Source: Omphiscola glabra (taxonomy: Eukaryota; Mollusca; Gastropoda; Lymnaeidae). From it: a DNA stretch of 64,000 nt. Positions 38,601 through 53,600 of the stretch are shown here, piece after piece. Both the position numbers and the translations under genes were made by a program. The stretch covers positions 30,790,366-30,854,365 of the forward strand of contig OZ024795.1 of assembly GCA_964017045.1 (NCBI GenBank), given 5' to 3'. The first letter of the stretch is position 1. Each line of letters begins with the position of its first letter. Below the pieces are notes generated by a model. The model had not been told where the DNA came from. It was given only the letters and a program-made list of their open reading frames with translations, and did not search any database.

Positions 38601-41600
38601 GATTTTGAGCTGTTGATGATATATTTTTATGCAGCAGGAATTAAGCAAGTCAGTGAGCTGTTCAATTTTTTATTTTCTATTTATGTTCTCAATTAAACAT
38701 AAGTAATTGTACATGCTTTGAAGACACGAGCATGGGAATGGGAATTACGCCATCAAATACTGTCAGAAAACATTAGCATGGGAATTAATGACACTGTCAA
38801 CTACTTGAGATTTGTTCTTACTATTGTTTCAATCATATTTATTTAGGAAATTATCACGATTAATGATAACCAGGACCTCTTAGTAAACAGACATTTTGGT
38901 GGTACATTATATATATATATATATATATATGTGTTTGTGTATATGTGTGTGCAAAGATGTATATATATATTTATATGTATATATATGCCTATACACTTAT
39001 ATATATATACACATATATAGATCTATATATATTTATTTGTGTGATAAAATATAAACATTTAAAACTCATTCTGTATTCATATATGAATGTAAGTTTTTAT
39101 TTTATTATTGTCGATGCTTGAGCAGCTCCATTTCAGGCCATGCAACATTCGATCTTAATGAAAAATGTATGTGTTTATTATTTTTGTCTTTAACCCTCCC
39201 CCTCCCCCTGATGCTCTTATTAGTTAGCTTAATTTTTCTTAATGGTTAATCCAACCCCATTTCTCAATGTTTCTTGCTCTTCATTCTGACTTTTGTTATG
39301 AATAATACCGAGTACAAATATTTATTTATTCTGTGTGTGTTGTATCTACACCAAATGAAATTTGTCACAGATGACTATGCCTGTTGCTCATCATGATTAC
39401 TAATGTATTTTATTTAATGAGAACTACGCTTTTATTCATGTCATGAACATTTCTATATACAGCCATAAATCAAATGTAGGTTGTGTTGAATCGCTGTTTT
39501 TGGTTTTGGATTGAACCTGGGCATTACCATATGGCATGATATGGAAAGAGATTTTTTTTAAAAAAAACTGATGAATTTGCTTACCAGATACACACGTCAG
39601 AAGTATTTGAAATGCACCTTTTATTTCAAACAAGGCTAACTTTTGAAGTGCAGGAACCAGTCCAGTTCTTCACATAAGAAACCGCCTCTACATGCCAATA
39701 TACGTCCCTCCAACACATCAGTTGTTGACCACTGGTATTTAACAAAAGCTGCTGGTTTTGTTGTTTCAATGAATGTTTGTCGTTTCCGGCTTCTAATCGC
39801 AGGTACTGCCTGCGTGCTATTTTTTTTCTCTTCTTCTTTCTCCCTCTCTATCTTTGACCCGTTGATTGCGTGACCAGATCCGAGGACACCGCATGGCACA
39901 ATTAGACCCTATCGGACTTGAGGTCCACAACGAAGAGAAGGAGCTTCAAGTTCAGTATTACAACTTGGGTAAGTGCATCCCGCCATCCCCGGGCCCGTTA
40001 TGTACATTGATGTTTCAATGGGATACTTCAGGCATCTTATTGTTTGTACGCACCGCCACAACAGTCCCCATTGGCCGTCTGCCACTGCCACGTGCAAGTT
40101 CCTTGTTTGTTTTCGTTGAGGTTTGCTGTTTGGCCACACAGCCATCCCCTGTCTGTGTCAATAAAGAAGTTTATTTGTCCTTTCAGATATTAATTAAATC
40201 TGTTTCTGTTCATTACACAGCATCTTGTCAAATGCTTACATCTGTTTCTGTTCATTACACAGCATCCTTTCAAATGCTTACATCTGTTTCTGTTCATTAC
40301 ACAACATCCTGTCAAATGCTTACATCTGTTTCTGTTCATTACACAGCATCCTGTCAAATGCATACATGTCTTGGTAGATTAAAGTGCAAAAGTGGGAGGG
40401 GGTGTTTCACAGAAATATATAGATATATTTAAATTAGACATATTTACTATCGAACTCGTATCTCTTTATTTGTATGCCTCCTTTATGAGTTTGCCTGGAT
40501 CCGCCGCTGTATTCGCTCTATCATTGTTTGATCCCTTGCTTTTGCGTCATTACCTGCTGCTTTGTTTTTTAATTTGTTTGTATAACGAACCCATGGGATC
40601 CCTTTATATTTTCAATGACATTTGTGCTACTGTGTGACTAGCCAATTTTGAAATGAAATCGGTTTTATATGTGTTACAAATATGGGCCTTGGCGTGTTAT
40701 AATATTGGTTAACATTATGTACATGTCATTGTTTATGCCCACATATTAACACCATTATATATGACCACATATTAACATCATAAAATATACCCACGTATTA
40801 TCAAATAAAGAACCTTTACATCTGACAGTGCACATGTTAATGATGCAATTAACACATTTTACTTCCCTGCTAATTAACAAATTTAAGTCATTATTTCACT
40901 TTTCTTCAATAATTATCTTGCCCTGTTCTGTGTCCTCCATGTGAATAGAAGTAGAGTTTGATACCAGATGAGCAGACTTTAGTTAGTTCTATATAAGATG
41001 AAAAGACTTTAGTTAGTTATAGTTTGATATGAGATGAACAGATTTGTTAGTATGATATACGATGAAAAGACTATAGTTAGTTTGATATAAGATGAAAAGG
41101 CGTTAGTTAGTTGGATATAAGATTAACAGATTTAGTTACTTTGATATAAGATGAAAAGACTTTAGTTAGTTTGATAAGACTAGCAGACGTGTAATTATGG
41201 TATTACGTGGGCCGTGTAATAGCACAGTCAATGAACCGACGAGTTACGCTGTATTTTCTTATGTGGAACATACTTTCCAGGTAGATGGAAGATGAACAAA
41301 AGATTGAATCAAGAATTAATTGCATCACAGCTATATTTTCTGAGGTTCACTGAACGGCGAATGGCAGTCGATAGTCTTCATCTGTACAGTTAAGATAACA
41401 CTGACATAGAAGTAGAAGATAGGGCTGGTTATGAAGACGTATATTTATTTTTATTATTTACCAGTTATTTGTTTTCACGCTGTTATCTCAACACTGTTAG
41501 CAATCTAACAGCTATAGTGATGTTTTGTATTGGGACAACACTGTTAGCAATCTACCAGCTATAGTAATGTTTTGTATTGGGACAACACTGTTAGCAATCT

Positions 41601-44600
41601 ACCAGCTACAGTGATGTTTTGTATTGGGACAACACTGTTAGCCATCTACCAGCTACAGTGATGTTTTGTATTGGGACAACACTTTGTTTTCTAATGGCTG
41701 ACTTTTTAATTGGTGTTTGACCATATTACCAATACCAAGGGTCAAGGGCTGTTGTATCTGATAGCTTAAGATTTTCAATATTTTATTTGTTTAAACTCGT
41801 AAACTCAATGCGTGGATTCCAAGCGTAAAACTGTTACAAAAACTTTTACTATTTGAACCTAAGCAACTTGTATTGACCCTGGTTAAAAAAAAAAAAAAGA
41901 AGACATTTTGCGACAATTGGCAATACGTAACTTTATGTTGAATGCTACTACGCCGTGGTGACAGCTGGGAGTTCCATAGCTACAACAAATGTACTTTACC
42001 CGGAATACCACAAACTGCGTGATAATGTGATAGTCCCTGTGATAGTCCCTGTGATAATGTGATAGTCCCTGTGATAATCCCTGTGATAATGTGATAGTCC
42101 CTGTAGTTGGTTACGTTTTTTCCTCCATATCTTGTACATATGACAATGTTTATATGATTATAAGACTTTGTTTTAATATAACAATTTGTTATCTGATGGA
42201 AGTAGTATTAAATGCTGTCTGGGAGAAATCGTGGTGTTGAATGACCATGAAAATAGTATTACATATTGTCTGGGGGAAATCGTGGTGTTGAATGACCATG
42301 AAAATAGTATTACATATTGTCTGGGGGAAATCGTGGTGTTGAATGACCATGAAAATAGTATTACATATTGTGTATTATATATTGTATTATATATCTGTGG
42401 GAAATCGTATATTACTTGAGTGTGTTATGTGGGCCGGGTGTTTATTGTTAAATTTAATATAACCGGAGAAGGCCTACGAATAGGTGTAGGCATGTAGCGA
42501 ACTGAGGCACCCTCCTATACTAGTGCTACGCCGTCTAACCTACTAACCTTAGTGAATGACTTATGATAGAAGCATGTCCGCGTTCTAAGGGTAGGCGCAT
42601 CAGTGTTACAGATTTTTTCGCCTTGTCCTAACTTTCAAGTAAAGCCGATATATTTAAAAAAACGATGCCCAACAAACATAACACGTTTCTCCAACTCTTT
42701 GAGGTAGCTACTACTCAAACTACTACTAAAACTACTACAATAACTTCTACTACTACTACTACTACTTCTAAAACTGCTACTGGTAATACTACTAAAACAA
42801 TTAGAACTGGTACTACTACTACTACTACTACTAAAGTTCGTATTATTGACCACTCGCTGAATACGCTGGCTACAATGTAATTACGGCGTTCATCTCTCCA
42901 ATTTATGATTCTTGCATTAAAAAAGTAATGCTTTCCCGATTCCTTCGTCATAACTTCCTTTGATTGAGCTTTCAACTACTGTCATATGTAGATAATCACC
43001 AGACTGCAATATGTAGATAATTACCAGACTGCAATATGTAGATAGCCACCAAACTGCAATATGTAGATAATCACCAGACTGGGATAAGTAGATAATCACC
43101 GAACAGCGCATGAACAAATCTGACCAGAATAGAAAATTTAGCTATTTAAAAAAAAGTGTCATCATTTATTATTCTGTTACTAGCTATAGCCCGCCAAACA
43201 ATGCCTCAATGAACTTAACATCTTGACAAAACATACATTCAAGTAACGCAGTTTAGAAGATTCCCAATTAGTGCTACCCCCTCCCCCCGGTACGCCACCG
43301 CCCCTGATTAATATGCTTACGCCCCATCCCTTTTTTACACCTCAGATTTATTATAGCTATAGCCCCCCCCCCCCCCCCCACACTCCCCACCTATGGCGAC
43401 GACAATGCGTGAACTTCCCATCCTCTAAACTTACTAGACAAAAGATGCTCTCGAGTAATTCACTTTATAAGAATTCCAATTAACGTCGTCCTCCCCACCC
43501 ACAAGTTTGCAACCGCACACTTGTTTCACGCCCTTGAACCATATTATTAATAATCTAAATGCCCCACCCCCCTTTTTTTTAAATTAAAAATATAAACTAT
43601 ATCTCTCCTACTGATCACACCATATTTAAATTGAGACCATTTCCGTAAAACAAAAGAAATTCTTAGGACCAATCGCACGTGAGATACTTTTAAGAATCTC
43701 ATTTAGCACAGTTAACTGGAATGTTAGTCAGAGAAATGAGCACCATCTAGTAGCCTTAGTGACATTGTTACACATAAAATTAGGTATTTTGATTATGTCA
43801 TTTCGAAATAAATTGTATGAAACATCGCCGTTGTATACATATGGTCTCTATCCAAAAAACAACTTCTTCTAAGTATATAATATGTTTCATTAACATAACG
43901 GGTTCATTATAGCATACATTTCATTTACATAACGGGTGCATTATTTAAACGTTATATCTTTTGTTTATCTGAACAACTGAGAAAATTTAGTTATTGGTAC
44001 ACACAGTATACATCAACGACCGTATATAGTGATTCGTTATACTAGTCTAGTTATACTAATACACAGTGTACATCAACGACCGTATATAGTGATTCGTTAT
44101 ACTAGTCTAGTTATACTAATACACAGTATACATCAACGACCGTATATAGTGATTCGTTATACTAGTCTAGTTATACTAATACACAGTGTACATCAACGAC
44201 CGTATATAGTGATTCGTTATACTAGTCTAGTTATACTAATACACAGTGTACATCAACGACCGTATGTAGTGATTCGTTATACTAGTCTAGTTATACTAAT
44301 ACACAGTGTACATCAACGACCGTATGTAGTGATTCAATACATAATGTACACCAATGACCGTATATAGTGATTCGTTATACTAGTCTAGTTATACTAATAC
44401 ACAATGTACACCAACGACCGTATGTAGTGATTCAATACATAATGTACATCAACGACCGTATATAGTGATTCGTTATACTAGTCTAGTTATACTAATACAC
44501 AGTGTACATTAACGAGAGCATAGTATTTCGAATTTTATTAACTCATATTTAAGATGTATAGGTAGGTAACCTTAAAGAATGCTTCATTTAGTTCTACAAT

Positions 44601-47600
44601 TAATATCTTTGTTGTCAGTCAGCTCACGTTACCATTCACAGATCTGCCCGAAATTCAGTCAAAGCAAAAATCAGTGACCTGGTTATAGTATTTAAATGGC
44701 TGGTTGGGGTGGAGTGGAATATCGTAGTGAAATGTGGTGCTCAGTAAGTGCATGCTCTGTCGCCGTGGTTAAAAATAAAACTTGGGCTGAAGTTCAGAGC
44801 TTGGCATTTATCATCAGGCGTTTCTCAGCAGGTTGAACTCTTGCATCGGCGCCGTGACCTTGCTGGTGTTGGACCACAGCATTTTGACATCTTTTTAAAG
44901 CATCAGGCGGGACAGTAAAAGAAAGCATTTGACTAATAAGGAGGGAATAACGTGCCAAAACGTGGGGTTCCGTATCGGCTTGGGGGGGGGGGGATAACGG
45001 GCCAAAACGTGGGGTTCCGTATCGGCTTAACAAGCAGGCCAATGACTATCCACCCCCTTTTCCTCCAGAAGCTTTGAAACGGTATTCCTAGAAATTCCTT
45101 AAAGTATTAGATTCACTCTCCTAATCCTACCGGTGGGTGATAGCCATATAGTTCTTACACTTGCACTTTATTTAATCGTCCGAGTTTTTTTGTTGTTTTT
45201 TTGGGTGGGGGTGGTGCTGGAATAAAAAAAAGAAAGGGGGGGGGCGAGTTATAATGGTTTTGTTAGTTGCTACACGAGGAGGCAGCCGTTGTAAGTGAGC
45301 TAGCATTCGCCTGATGTACGAGGTTATGAGATCGATACTCAAACCAGCGTACACGTACTTTGACCTTGTTGATCCACCATTCCCCTACCGCAGGCCTCAC
45401 TTTCTCACACGTACACCGATACACGCCTGACACATTCAGTGGCGCGATTCTGTTTTGAAAAAAAAAAAACGAACTGTGTTTACAATGCTATCAAAATGTC
45501 CACTGTCCTTGACGATACGTTCTGCTATCAAACACGCCCGTGTACTTAAGCCATTAGTTTCAATGAAGTCATGTTTACTGCTTTCCGATTTCAAGGACTC
45601 CACAATTTTCTGTGCAATTGATTATAACACAAAGCACGATTAAACTAACCCATTGCTAACACACTAAGTAACCTAATTAAAAGGGTAAATTCTCTAGGTT
45701 AGGTTATCTGTTTATTGCACCAGCCAACATGCCAACTCTGTTTATTGCACCAGCCAACACGCCCAATCTGTTTTTGCTATTAAAAATATTAGGTCTTATT
45801 TTTACTTCGTTTCTTTAGTATGTTAATTATTTTGATGACATGCATTCTACCTGCTACATTTTGCTCCTAAATTAATTCAATATTATATTTATAAGTGCTA
45901 CACAAAAACATACATAGTAAATAGAATATTAAGTCTTTGATGTTAGCTAGGGAGCCCTTACACCAAAATCCCAAATAACGTCTGCACTATGTTCCACATA
46001 TCAGGAGAGGCTGACCTGGACCGTGTTTTCCGACTGCCAAATACAACATACATTGGAGGCAATGATACAGTCCTGCCCCTCAGGGAAATCATCAGGCGAC
46101 TACAGGTAAGTGGGGTGTGTCACTAGCCCTGTTCATAGCACAGTTGGTCTGTCACTAGCTGTGTTCATAGCACAGACGGTCTGTGATTATTTGTGCTAAT
46201 AGCTCAGTTGGTCTGTCTTTAGTTGTGTTCATAGCACTTCTGGTCAGTCACTATATAGTTGTTTTCAGATCACTTTTGGTCTGCCACTAGTTGGTTGAAC
46301 ATTGAGTGGTCAAAGTAACCTCAATATTTCATATATGTACACCCAAACAAGGCATTGACATTGTGAGGTCATGGTGGGCGGTTGTTTAGAAAAGTTGGGG
46401 GAGCAAGAAACATAACACCAAGTCCACAAAGACACGGAACCTTTTAAATTGGGCCTATGTCAATGTAGGGTCTTAAAGTGGTCGGGCTACTTTTTAAAAG
46501 ACAATTGTAACAGTGTAAATGAGTAGTGTGTTTACTTCTTGAAATATTATCTAACAGTTTTAAAAAAAGTCAATATTGTTAAAGCCTTTGTTAATATCAG
46601 CAGTTCTGAAAAACTGTTTTGAACACGCGTGGTTTCTATGACAACGGAAGCCATAGATTGGTGTGTGGTAATATCCTAACAATTTGAGTGTATGACTATT
46701 AGAATGATTCTACTCATGAGATGAGGTTGGATTTTATTGGAAGCTGGTAAAAACATCAATAATACACTCCCCCTTAGCTCCACCACGGTACAAAGTTTTA
46801 GTGTGAACTTCCAGTGAATCTAATAATAACTGATAGCTATCGTAAGGCTTTAGTGAGGTAGACAGGCATAGATTGCTTGTTGATCTGGGTAAATCCTTTA
46901 AGATGGTTAAGGTTTTAGGACGGGACCTGTTGACTTAAGAATTATTACATATTCTTTAATGGATGACATGCAGTTAAAGATGTGCTTTGCTAAAAGATTT
47001 ATTGAACAAATACTCAAGTAGCACTTTAGTAGCCTTGTTAAAATCATCCTAAAGCAAGCAAGCAATCTACTATTTGAACATTGTGCTAAAGTTACTCGGT
47101 AGTCATGCACATTTCTGAGACCCAATTAAATTATGGCAATGCCACTTGGCACAGATGACCGTCTTTCTGGATCAACATGTATACGCAATGTTTAACAACT
47201 ACAGCTGGACCTGTTCGCGAAGTCTTATCATGAACTAAGAAGTACACATACCTAATAGAGATTTAATTCGACCCGTGAAAACCATAACGAGTCAATATCG
47301 ACTTGTTTATCCTCTATGGCCCTATCTCAAAGGGATGCTTAGGCTGTAGCCTTACTTTCAACAGACTCAATGAGCTCCACCAGGCCATAAACAACCAAAG
47401 TGTATCTATGTATTTGACTGATTGGGATTGAGATCTCCCCAAACTAAATGATACCAGTAAACATGGAATGTGAACACCATAACACAACTTCAGTGTTTAA
47501 AAAGAAATATATTTATGTACATTGTACATAGCTGTATGCCAATACGTTCTATTATGACAGTGGAACGTTTGTATTATATATATATATTTCTTAAAGTAAG

Positions 47601-50600
47601 ATTTAATAGATGGTCACAGCCGACTGACTCAAAGAGTTGTGTTAAGGCGGCATGCTACGGTCGACCCAGTTCAACTCATTGCTTTGTGCTATGTTTAAAG
47701 CGGCATATGACGTCACTTATCTCTAGAGGGCAATTAATTAATGCATGGCAGTTTATATGTTGGCATAAATGTAAAGGTATTGGTGTAAGACATGGAGATA
47801 TACACACTAGGGTTAGCAGCCGACATAGTGTCAATTTGGATTCTGTAACTGGAATAACTGAGTATTAAATTAGTTTGATGAAGATGAAAATATAAATTCA
47901 AAATCAGGATTGAATACTATAACTGAGTTTTGCAAACTGAAACCACACCCGAGCCAACAGCCGTGATATAAAACTGTATAGTTATTTAACTCCTGGCAAG
48001 TTGGTTTGCAGCATGCCGATGTAAGGGATAAACTGAACTCTGGTCTATATGTGGCAGTATTACCTGCTATGCAAACAGGGAGACGTAAGACGGCTGGCAT
48101 TTCAAGTTGTTTATAATGATCCTTGTAGCAAGCTGACGTAGCAGTTTTGATGACGCCAAATAATTGTCATCAAAACCATTCTATTTTAGTAGTGTAACCT
48201 AATCAGAGTGACACACCGGTGCTTGCTGACGTGATATCATGGCCATGGGCTGAAGTGACAATCAGAGTGACACACGGGTGCTTGCTGACGTGATATCATG
48301 GCCATGGGCTGAAGTGACAATCAGAGTGACACACCGGTGCTTGCTGACGTGATATCATGGCCATGGGCTGAAGTGACAATCAGAGTGACACACGGGTGCT
48401 TGCTGACGTGATATCATGGCCATGAGCTGAAGTAACATAATCAGAGTCACACACCGGTGCTTGCTGACGTGATATCATGGCCATGGGCTGAAGTAACATA
48501 ATCAGAGTGACACACGGGTGCTTGCTGACGTGATATCATGGCCACGGGCTGAAGTAACATAATGGCTGTGTGAGCATGTGTCCTGAAATGACATTATGTC
48601 TTTGGGCTGAAGGGAGATGATCTCTATGGACTGAATTAACATAATGGATATGGACTGAAGTACACACTGGCTTTGGACTGAATTACACAATTGCAATGGA
48701 CTGAAGTACACAATTGCAATGGACTGAAGTACACAATGGCTTTGGACTGAAGTTCACAATTGCAATGGACTGAAGTACACAATTGCAATGGACTGAAGTA
48801 CACAATGGCTTTGGACTGAAGTACACAATGGCTTTGGACTGAAGTACACAATTGCTTTGGACTGATGTACATAATGGCTTTGGACTGAAGTACATAATGG
48901 CTATGGACTGAAGTACACAATTGCAATGGACTGAAGTACACAATGGCTTTGGACTGAAGTTCACAATTGCAATGGACTGAAGTACACAATTGCAATGGAC
49001 TGAAGTACACAATGGCTTTGGACTGAAGTACACAATGGCTTTGGACTGAAGTACACAATGGCTTTGGACTGAACTACACAATGGCTTTGGACTGAAGTAC
49101 ACAATTGCAATGGACTGAATTACACAATGGCTTTTGACTGAAGTACACAATGGCTTTGGACTGAAGTACACAATGGCTTTGGACTGAAGTACACAATGAC
49201 TTTGGACTGATGTACACAATGGCTTTTGACTGATGTACACAATGGCTTTGGACACAATGACTTTGGACTGATGTACACAATGGCTATAGACTGAAGTATA
49301 AAATGGCCTTGGACTGAAGTACACAATTGCAATGGACTGAAGTACACAATTGCAATGGACTGAAGTACACAATGGATGTGTGCTCAAGTGACATTATGGC
49401 TATGGATTGAGCCTTCGGTAAATGACGTAGGAGCTGGATTTTGTAATGTGATCTTTTCAGGTTGTGCTGGAATTTGGTATCGGCATTTCGTAGTGTAGAA
49501 TATTTTGTAGATTTATTAATTTGGGATGTATACGGTAATGAAAGGGTGTGTTAAATAAGGGTGTTTGTAGATTGAAACTACAAGTAAGGTCAATACTAGA
49601 ATGAAATGGGTCACTTGTGTGGTCATCCACTTTGTAGATTGAAACTACAAGTGAGGTCAATATTAGAATGAAATGGGTCACTTGTGTGGTCAGCCACACC
49701 ATGGTCAGATTGTTCCATCACTTGTGTGGTCAGCCACACTATAGTCAGATTGTTCCATCACTCGTGTGGTCTGTGATGCTCAAACGCAGAGCTCAGCAGC
49801 TTATGTTCATTCGTGGCACACCTAAGGCCTTTCCGAGAAAGAGAATTCCGTGGCACGCCACAAGTAGAAACATATACAAAATACTCTGACATAATGTAGT
49901 AAACGTCCATTGTGGCATGCCGTTCTGAAAGTTATGATATTACACTGCATTGCTATATGTTAACTGTCTGTACTGGACACAATTCTGTTAACCGCGGAGC
50001 TTGACAGCCTGCCAACAATGTCCACGTTTATGTACCTACATGTGTCTTTCCTCCTCTTGGAAGAACTTTGCGGCGGCAAACCTGGTATCATCTCACGGCA
50101 CACCATTGTGGCGCGGCACACCGGTTGCGGAGCAATGCACTAGCGTACATTTGTAATAACGTGTGTGGTCAGTGATCTAAATTTTCTAGACTGCCATTTT
50201 GCTCCAAAGACATCAGGATCTTACTAGCCATCAATGCATTGATTTACCATTGAGAGATCTGTCGCTGTAAGCTTCCCCCACACCCCCTCCATTTTCTTTA
50301 AACACGCGTTGCCCTTCCCTTCTCACGTCCCAGACGTTCTTGCCCATATATAGCCAAGTGTATTTGTGGCAGCCGATCATCAGCGTTTCTAAAACTTTTG
50401 TGTTAGGACCGGGTTATTTGTATACTTTGCCTTTGCCACCCACTAAGATTAGTAGCGCTCATTCTGGCCACTAGGTAACCGATGGGAAAGCCCATATATT
50501 TACTCTTACAAAGATGTACAAATAACCAGAAACCTGGCAAATAATTTATTAATTTTCTCGCTTTTCCTTAATTTACTGTCTCACTAGTCCCTAGTTAATG

Positions 50601-53600
50601 TTACTGTCTCACTAGTCCCTGGTTAATGTTACTGTCTCACTAGTCCCTAGTTAATGTTACTGTCTCACTAGTCCCTGGTTAATATTACTGTCTCACTAGT
50701 CCCTAGTTAATATTACTGTCTCACTAGTCCCTAGTTAATGTTACTGTCTCACTAGTCCCTGGTTAATATTACTGTCTCACTAGTCCCTAGTTAATGTTAC
50801 TGTCTCACTAGTCCCTGGTTAATATTACTGTCTCACTAGTCCCTGGTTAATATTACTGTCTCACTAGTCCCTAGTTAATGTTACTGTCTCACTAGTCCCT
50901 GGTTAATATTACTGTCTCACTAGTCCCTGGTTAATATTACTGTCTCACTAGTCCCTAGTTAATGTTACTGTCTCACTAGTCCCTGGTTAATATTACTGTC
51001 TCACTAGTCCCTGGTTAATATTACTGTCTCACTAGTCCCTGGTTAATGTTACTGTCTCACTAGTCCCTGGTTAATATTACTGTCTCACTAGTCCCTGGTT
51101 AATATTACTGTCTCACTAGTCCCTAGTTAATGTTACTGTCTCACTAGTCCCTGGTTAATATTACTGTCTCACTAGTCCCTGGTTAATATTACTGTCTCAC
51201 TAGTCCCTGGTTAATATTACTGTCTCACTAGTCCCTAGTTAATGTTACTGTCTCACTAGTCCCTGGTTAATATTACTGTCTCACTAGTCCCTAGTTAATG
51301 TTACTGTCTCACTAGTCCCTGGTTAATATTACTGTCTCACTAGTCCCTGGTTAATATTACTGTCTCACTAGTCCCTAGTTAATGTTACTGTCTCACTAGT
51401 CCCTGGTTAATATTACTGTCTCACTAGTCCCTGGTTAATATTACTGTCTCACTAGTCCCTGGTTAATATTACTGTCTCACTAGTCCCTGGTTAATATTAC
51501 TGTCTCACTAGTCCCTGGTTAATATTACTGTCTCACTAGTCCCTGGTTAATATTACTGTCTCACTAGTCCCTGGTTAATATTACTGTCTCACTAGTCCCT
51601 AGTTAATGTTACTGTCTCACTAGTCCCTGGTTAATATTACTGTCTCACTAGTCCCTAGTTAATGTTACTGTCTCACTAGTCCCTAGTTAATGTTACTGTC
51701 TCACTAGTCCCTGGTTAATATTACTGTCTCACTAGTCCCTGGTTAATATTACTGTCTCACTAGTCCCTGGTTAATATTACTGTCTCACTAGTCCCTGGTT
51801 AATATTACTGTCTCACTAGTCCCTGGTTAATATTACTGTCTCACTAGTCCCTGGTTAATATTACTGTCTCACTAGTCCCTGGTTAATATTACTGTCTCAC
51901 TAGTCCCTGGTTAATATTACTGTCTCACTAGTCCCTGGTTAATATTACTGTCTCACTAGTCCCTGGTTAATGTTACTGTCTCACTAGTCCCTGGTTAATG
52001 TTACTGTCTCACTAGTCCCTGGTTAATATTACTGTCTCACTAGTCCCTGGTTAATATTACTGTCTCACTAGTCCCTGGTTAATGTTACTGTCTCACTAGT
52101 CCCTGGTTAATGTTACTGTCTCACTAGTCCCTGGTTAATATTACTGTCTCACTAGTCCCTGGTTAATATTACTGTCTCACTAGTCCCTAGTTAATGTTAC
52201 TGTCTCACTAGTCCCTGGTTAATGTTACTGTCTCACTAGTCCCTGGTTAATATTACTGTCTCACTAGTCCCTAGTTAATATTACTGTCTCACTAGTCCCC
52301 AGTTAATATTACTGTCTCACTAGTCCCCAGTTAATATTACTGTCTCACTAGTCCCTGGTTAATATTACTGTCTCACTAGTCCCCAGTTAATATTACTGTC
52401 TCACTAGTCCCTGGTTAATGTTACTGTCTCACTAGTCCCTAGTTAATATTACTGTCTCACTAGTCCCCAGTTAATATTACTGTCTCACTAGTCCCCAGTT
52501 AATATTACTGTCTCACTAGTCCCTGGTTAATATTACTGTCTCACTAGTCCCTAGTTAATATTACTGTCTCACTAGTCCCCAGTTAATATTACTGTCTCAC
52601 TAGTCCCTGGTTAATGTTACTGTCTCACTAGTCCCCAGTTAATGTTACTGTCTCACTAGTCCCCAGTTAATGTTACTGTCTCACTAGTCGCCCATTTAAT
52701 GTTACTGTCTCACTAGTCCCCAGTTAATGTTACTGTCTCACTAGTCCCCAGTTAATGTTACTGTCTCACTAGTCGCCCAGTTAATGTTACTGTCTCACTA
52801 GTCCCCAGTCAATGTTACTGTCTCACTAGTCCCCAGTTAATGTTACTGTCTCACTAGTCCCCAGTTAATGTTACTGTCTCACTAGTCCCCAGTTAATGTT
52901 ACTGTCTCACTAGTCCCCAGTTAATGTTACTGTCTCACTAGTCCCCAGTTAATGTTACTGTCTCACTAGTCCCCAGTTAATGTTACTGTCTCAATAGTCC
53001 CCAGTTAATGTTACTGTCTCACTAGTCCCCAGTTAATGTTACTGTCTCACTAGTCCCCAGTTAATGTTACTGTCTCACTAGTCCCCAGTTAATGTTACTG
53101 TCTCACTAGTCCCCAGTTAATGTTACTGTCTCACTAGTCCCCAGTTAATGTTACTGTCTCACTAGTCCCCAGTTAATGTTACTGTCTCACTAGTCCCCAG
53201 TTAATGTTACTGTCTCACTAGTCCCCAGTTAATGTTACTGTCTCACTAGTCCCCAGTTAATGTTACTGTCTCACTAGTCCCTATTGCTATTGTTATTTTA
53301 AGGTTTGTAAAGGGGGGGGGGGGGGAGAAGAACAAGTCAAGTCGAAAACAAACACCTAGCTAGGTTTAAAAGAATTTTTTTCGCAACCCGGAATTTTTGC
53401 TACCTTGGCCCGTGTCGCGACCATCGTTTGGTAAAAGCTACAAATAAAGATTGTTGTGATCATTTGTGGTTGTATATTATCGCCCCCTCCTTTGCTGGTG
53501 CCATTCCACCTGATTGCACAATTAGTCATCTTGTGAGTTTTAAGTTGTGTCTCAGTCACTCCATAACGACACATTTTCATCTGCGCTTATGTAGTTACAA

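Noticed and set aside
39866..40432. 188-codon plus ORF
   Set aside because: It is OGDH exon 4 read through its donor into a 42-bp minisatellite.
42635..42975. Ser-, Thr- or Val-rich ORFs on both strands
   Set aside because: All are translations of the ACT triplet repeat.
44029..44367. 112-codon repetitive ORF
   Set aside because: Explained by the 60-bp minisatellite.
47470..47868. 132-codon plus ORF in OGDH intron 5
   Set aside because: No repeat explanation, but composition and codon pattern look random and no splice sites or motifs are seen.
48683..49387. 234-codon minus-strand ORF
   Set aside because: Product of the 23-bp repeat, open equally in the other two frames.
50572..53283. CRISPR-like regular repeats
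   Set aside because: The repeats are contiguous with no spacers, and the host is an animal.
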